From assembly GCF_050937815.1 (NCBI RefSeq), contig NZ_JACDIJ010000001.1, positions 558,001-622,000 on the forward strand: 64,000 nt of DNA, read 5' to 3'. A model generated the notes under the pieces. That model was given only the letters and a program-made list of their open reading frames with translations. It had not been told where the DNA came from and searched no databases. Shown in pieces: positions 62,497 through 64,000 of this stretch. The stretch comes from Treponema_C sp050937815 (GTDB lineage Bacteria; Spirochaetota; Spirochaetia; Treponematales; Treponemataceae). How positions within the stretch are numbered: the first letter of the stretch is position 1; every line of letters starts with the position of its first letter. The position numbers and the translations under genes are program-made.

Positions 62497-63567
62497 AAAA
62501 TCACCGTCAACATTGCTTGGATGACAGACAAGCCGCATTCCTACTACGCATAAGATAGAATCGTTGACCCAGCTGCCGCCGCGCCACACACGACCGCCGC
62601 CCGACACGGGACCCGTAGGATCCGTATCTGTACCGGCTGTTACTATACCGTACCAATCCCAGCACCATTCCCAGACGTTTCCGCTCATATCCTTTAAGCC
62701 TAGATAATTACCCCTTTTTCCTCCTACAGGATGAGTTTCAAAGTTTGAATTCACCTTATACCATGCTACCGTATTCATTTCGGCCGAATCGTTCAAATCA
62801 CCTTTTGTCCCGCTTGCACTGTTCAGTTTTGTAAGCCAAACATCTCCGTATAGCTCGGCATTAGTGCTGTCGCTTCCCTGCCAGCGGGCTGCATATTCCC
62901 ATTCGGCTTCGGTCGGAAGTCTGTATCCTTTTTTGCTCTTGTCAAAATAAGCGGCATCACAATCGGTTTCATTGTTTGAATCTTTTAATACCACCGCATG
63001 ATTATCCTTTTTTCGGTATATACATTCGGCATCCGAACCGTTTACCATCTCTGTATAGGCATTGCACCAAATTATACAATCCCGCCAATTGATATGAGTT
63101 ACAGGTTTATTCTTACCCTCTGCTGTAGGCGGTCCTCCTTCAGTACTATGACTTCCTTCTCTTCCCGCATTGGCAAAAACATACCCCTTGTTATTGTCAT
63201 AATTCCATTTGCGCACCTTATACCACAGCTCATAGGTTACCTCCGTTTTTCCTATCATAAAGGGACTGAGTTTTACACTTCTACCTGCACGGAAAACACC
63301 TTTCCAATCCTCAGTTGCACCGGGTAAGCCGTATGTCGGATTATGGCCTATAATACCGTTTAAAGGCGGGGTTATTTTTACGAAGTATCCGGCATCTTCA
63401 AAAAAGCCCACATAGGGGTTTTGCGGATTTTCCGTTCCGGGATTTTCGGTTACGGCATTCTCTATTCCGGCATTTTCCCCTTCCAGCATACTTTGCAAAA
63501 AGGGATTTTTACAGGCAGCCGTTGTAAAAACCGCAGCCAAAACAACAAAAATCAATATTTTTTTCAT
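62470..63567 (-). CDS. FGE/SUMF1-fold lipoprotein
   Basis: 365 residues. Lipoprotein signal MKKILIFVVLAAVFTTAAC. A linker of ENPGTENP-like repeats, then the formylglycine-generating-enzyme (C-type-lectin-like) domain from about 65 to the end: GKTEVTYELWYKV, KPVTHINWRDCIIWCNAYTE, YRLPTEAEWEYAAR, LKDMSGNVWEWCWDWYG, RVWRGGSW and GFRLACRP. The paired catalytic cysteines of true FGE (C-x4-C) are not kept (here C-x7-C), so it is probably a binding protein on the surface, not an enzyme. GGGGAGT precedes ATG 63567. Confidence 0.88.
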   Translation of the reverse strand: MKKILIFVVLAAVFTTAACKNPFLQSMLEGENAGIENAVTENPGTENPQNPYVGFFEDAGYFVKITPPLNGIIGHNPTYGLPGATEDWKGVFRAGRSVKLSPFMIGKTEVTYELWYKVRKWNYDNNKGYVFANAGREGSHSTEGGPPTAEGKNKPVTHINWRDCIIWCNAYTEMVNGSDAECIYRKKDNHAVVLKDSNNETDCDAAYFDKSKKGYRLPTEAEWEYAARWQGSDSTNAELYGDVWLTKLNSASGTKGDLNDSAEMNTVAWYKVNSNFETHPVGGKRGNYLGLKDMSGNVWEWCWDWYGIVTAGTDTDPTGPVSGGGRVWRGGSWVNDSILCVVGMRLVCHPSNVDGDFGFRLACRP

Positions 63568-63605
63568 AGCTTACTCCCCTAGGGGCGGCACGCCAAGCGG
63601 AAGCC
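63470..63605. repeat. 136-bp direct repeat, copy 2
   Basis: Partner of 62361-62496. Carries the signal-peptide codons of the intact FGE-fold gene and the 3' end of the broken one; palindrome CCCCTAGGGG at 63576-63585. Confidence 0.9.
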
Positions 63606-64000
63606 GAGGTAGTCGCACCAGGTATGGGCGGAGGTATAGCCCCGCCTGCCTACAAGGCAGGTGATTGCTATGATGTTGATGTCGCCGGTATTATGATTAT
63701 TCCCAAAATGTCCGAAGCCGATCCAGCTGCCGCCGCGTTCAATACGGGAACCGGATACTGCACCTTCAGGGTCAGTAACCTCACCTGTTGCTATAGTATA
63801 CCTCCCATCAAAACACTATTCCCTGACATTTCCGGACATATCTTTAAGACCCAGCGCATTCGCAGCCTTGCTTCCAACCACAGCTGTCTTTGTTGGCGCA
63901 GACGTTTGATTTACCCAGCCAGTTCCATTCCACCAAACGCCACACACAGCCACCCTGTTAAGCTCATCCCTTAAACTCTCCCAGCTTTCGCCTTCGGGTA
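63579..64000 (-). pseudogene. FGE/SUMF1-fold lipoprotein gene, broken by TAG and cut by the window edge
   Basis: Reading the minus strand from 63998, the frame gives PEGESWESLRDEL ... SKAANALGLKDMSGNVRE, then TAG at 63816-63818 where the family has Trp (GNVWEW), then continues in the same frame CFDGRYTIATGEV ... SRIERGGSW ... GFRLACRP to the true stop at 63579. A one-base TGG-to-TAG change explains it. Its C-terminal variable stretch between GGSW and GFRL is 39 residues, against 24 in the intact neighbour. The 5' part lies outside the window. A sequencing error is possible. Confidence 0.75.

Noticed and set aside
62470..63567. Active formylglycine-generating enzyme
   Set aside because: The closely spaced catalytic cysteine pair is missing, and the protein is an exported lipoprotein in a tandem family.
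63624..63974. Plus-strand open frame of 116 codons
   Set aside because: It is antisense to the FGE-fold pseudogene, whose minus-strand frame has clear family motifs.
59138..64000. Stop-codon reassignment (TAA or TAG read as an amino acid)
   Set aside because: Both codons end many ordinary genes at their expected lengths in this window, including TAG at the end of the intact FGE-fold gene.
1..64000. tRNA or rRNA genes
   Set aside because: The intergenic gaps are short and none shows a cloverleaf or rRNA-like sequence on reading; a tRNA search program would be needed to exclude one fully.

Overview
The window comes from a spirochaete of the genus Treponema, most likely a host-associated species of the oral or gut type rather than T. 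pallidum. Pointers are a BpuR/PUR-alpha-like protein, a divergent second FliG (FliG1), the order tamB-bamA-skp-mutS with no lipid A genes, the order rimP-nusA-infB-rbfA-truB-ribF-rpsO-pnp, and families of short lipoproteins carrying Treponema-type leucine-rich repeats or formylglycine-generating-enzyme (FGE/SUMF1) folds. The complete ribose operon and the amino-acid catabolic genes argue against the reduced T. pallidum genome. I see no rRNA, tRNA, CRISPR array, insertion sequence or phage gene.

Layout. 1-3.3 kb: bpuR, a 23-bp hairpin-forming tandem repeat, clpB. 3.4-6.3 kb: a FecBCD-type iron/haem/cobalamin ABC importer behind a palindromic operator. 6.4-11.8 kb: a tocopherol-cyclase-like protein, an M16C presequence-protease homologue and fliG1. 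11.8-17.9 kb: a lacI-esterase-rbsBACD operon with LacI operators at its promoter. 18-19 kb: gap. 19.1-29.5 kb: an accessory locus of ten genes. One operon (minus) holds an M20 amidohydrolase, CapA-like protein, L-cysteine desulfidase, serine hydrolase and ATC-hydrolase-family protein. The opposing operon (plus) holds a second ATC-hydrolase-family protein, an Asp/Glu-racemase/maleate-isomerase-fold protein, a YkvI-like transporter and a BAAT-type hydrolase. A MarR regulator lies between them. 29.6-41.2 kb: the transcription/translation operon from rimP to pnp and an M16 peptidase, with comF just upstream. 41.3-51.5 kb: mutS, skp, bamA and tamB (outer-membrane assembly). 51.5-55 kb: tmk, a small membrane-anchored unknown, aroB and nifS. 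55-57.7 kb: a NitT/TauT-type ABC importer. 58-64 kb: a family 2 glycosyltransferase and a lipoprotein island in which two genes are broken by in-frame stops.

The most interesting region is 19.1-29.5 kb. The enzyme families could together convert 2-amino-thiazoline-4-carboxylate or a related cyclic or N-acyl cysteine derivative to cysteine, and then to pyruvate, sulfide and ammonia. Four similar 13-bp near-palindromes sit on the three promoters of the locus, which makes it look like one MarR regulon. The second point of interest is the lipoprotein island, with FGE-fold proteins that vary at the C-terminus, duplicated leader cassettes and nonsense-broken members.
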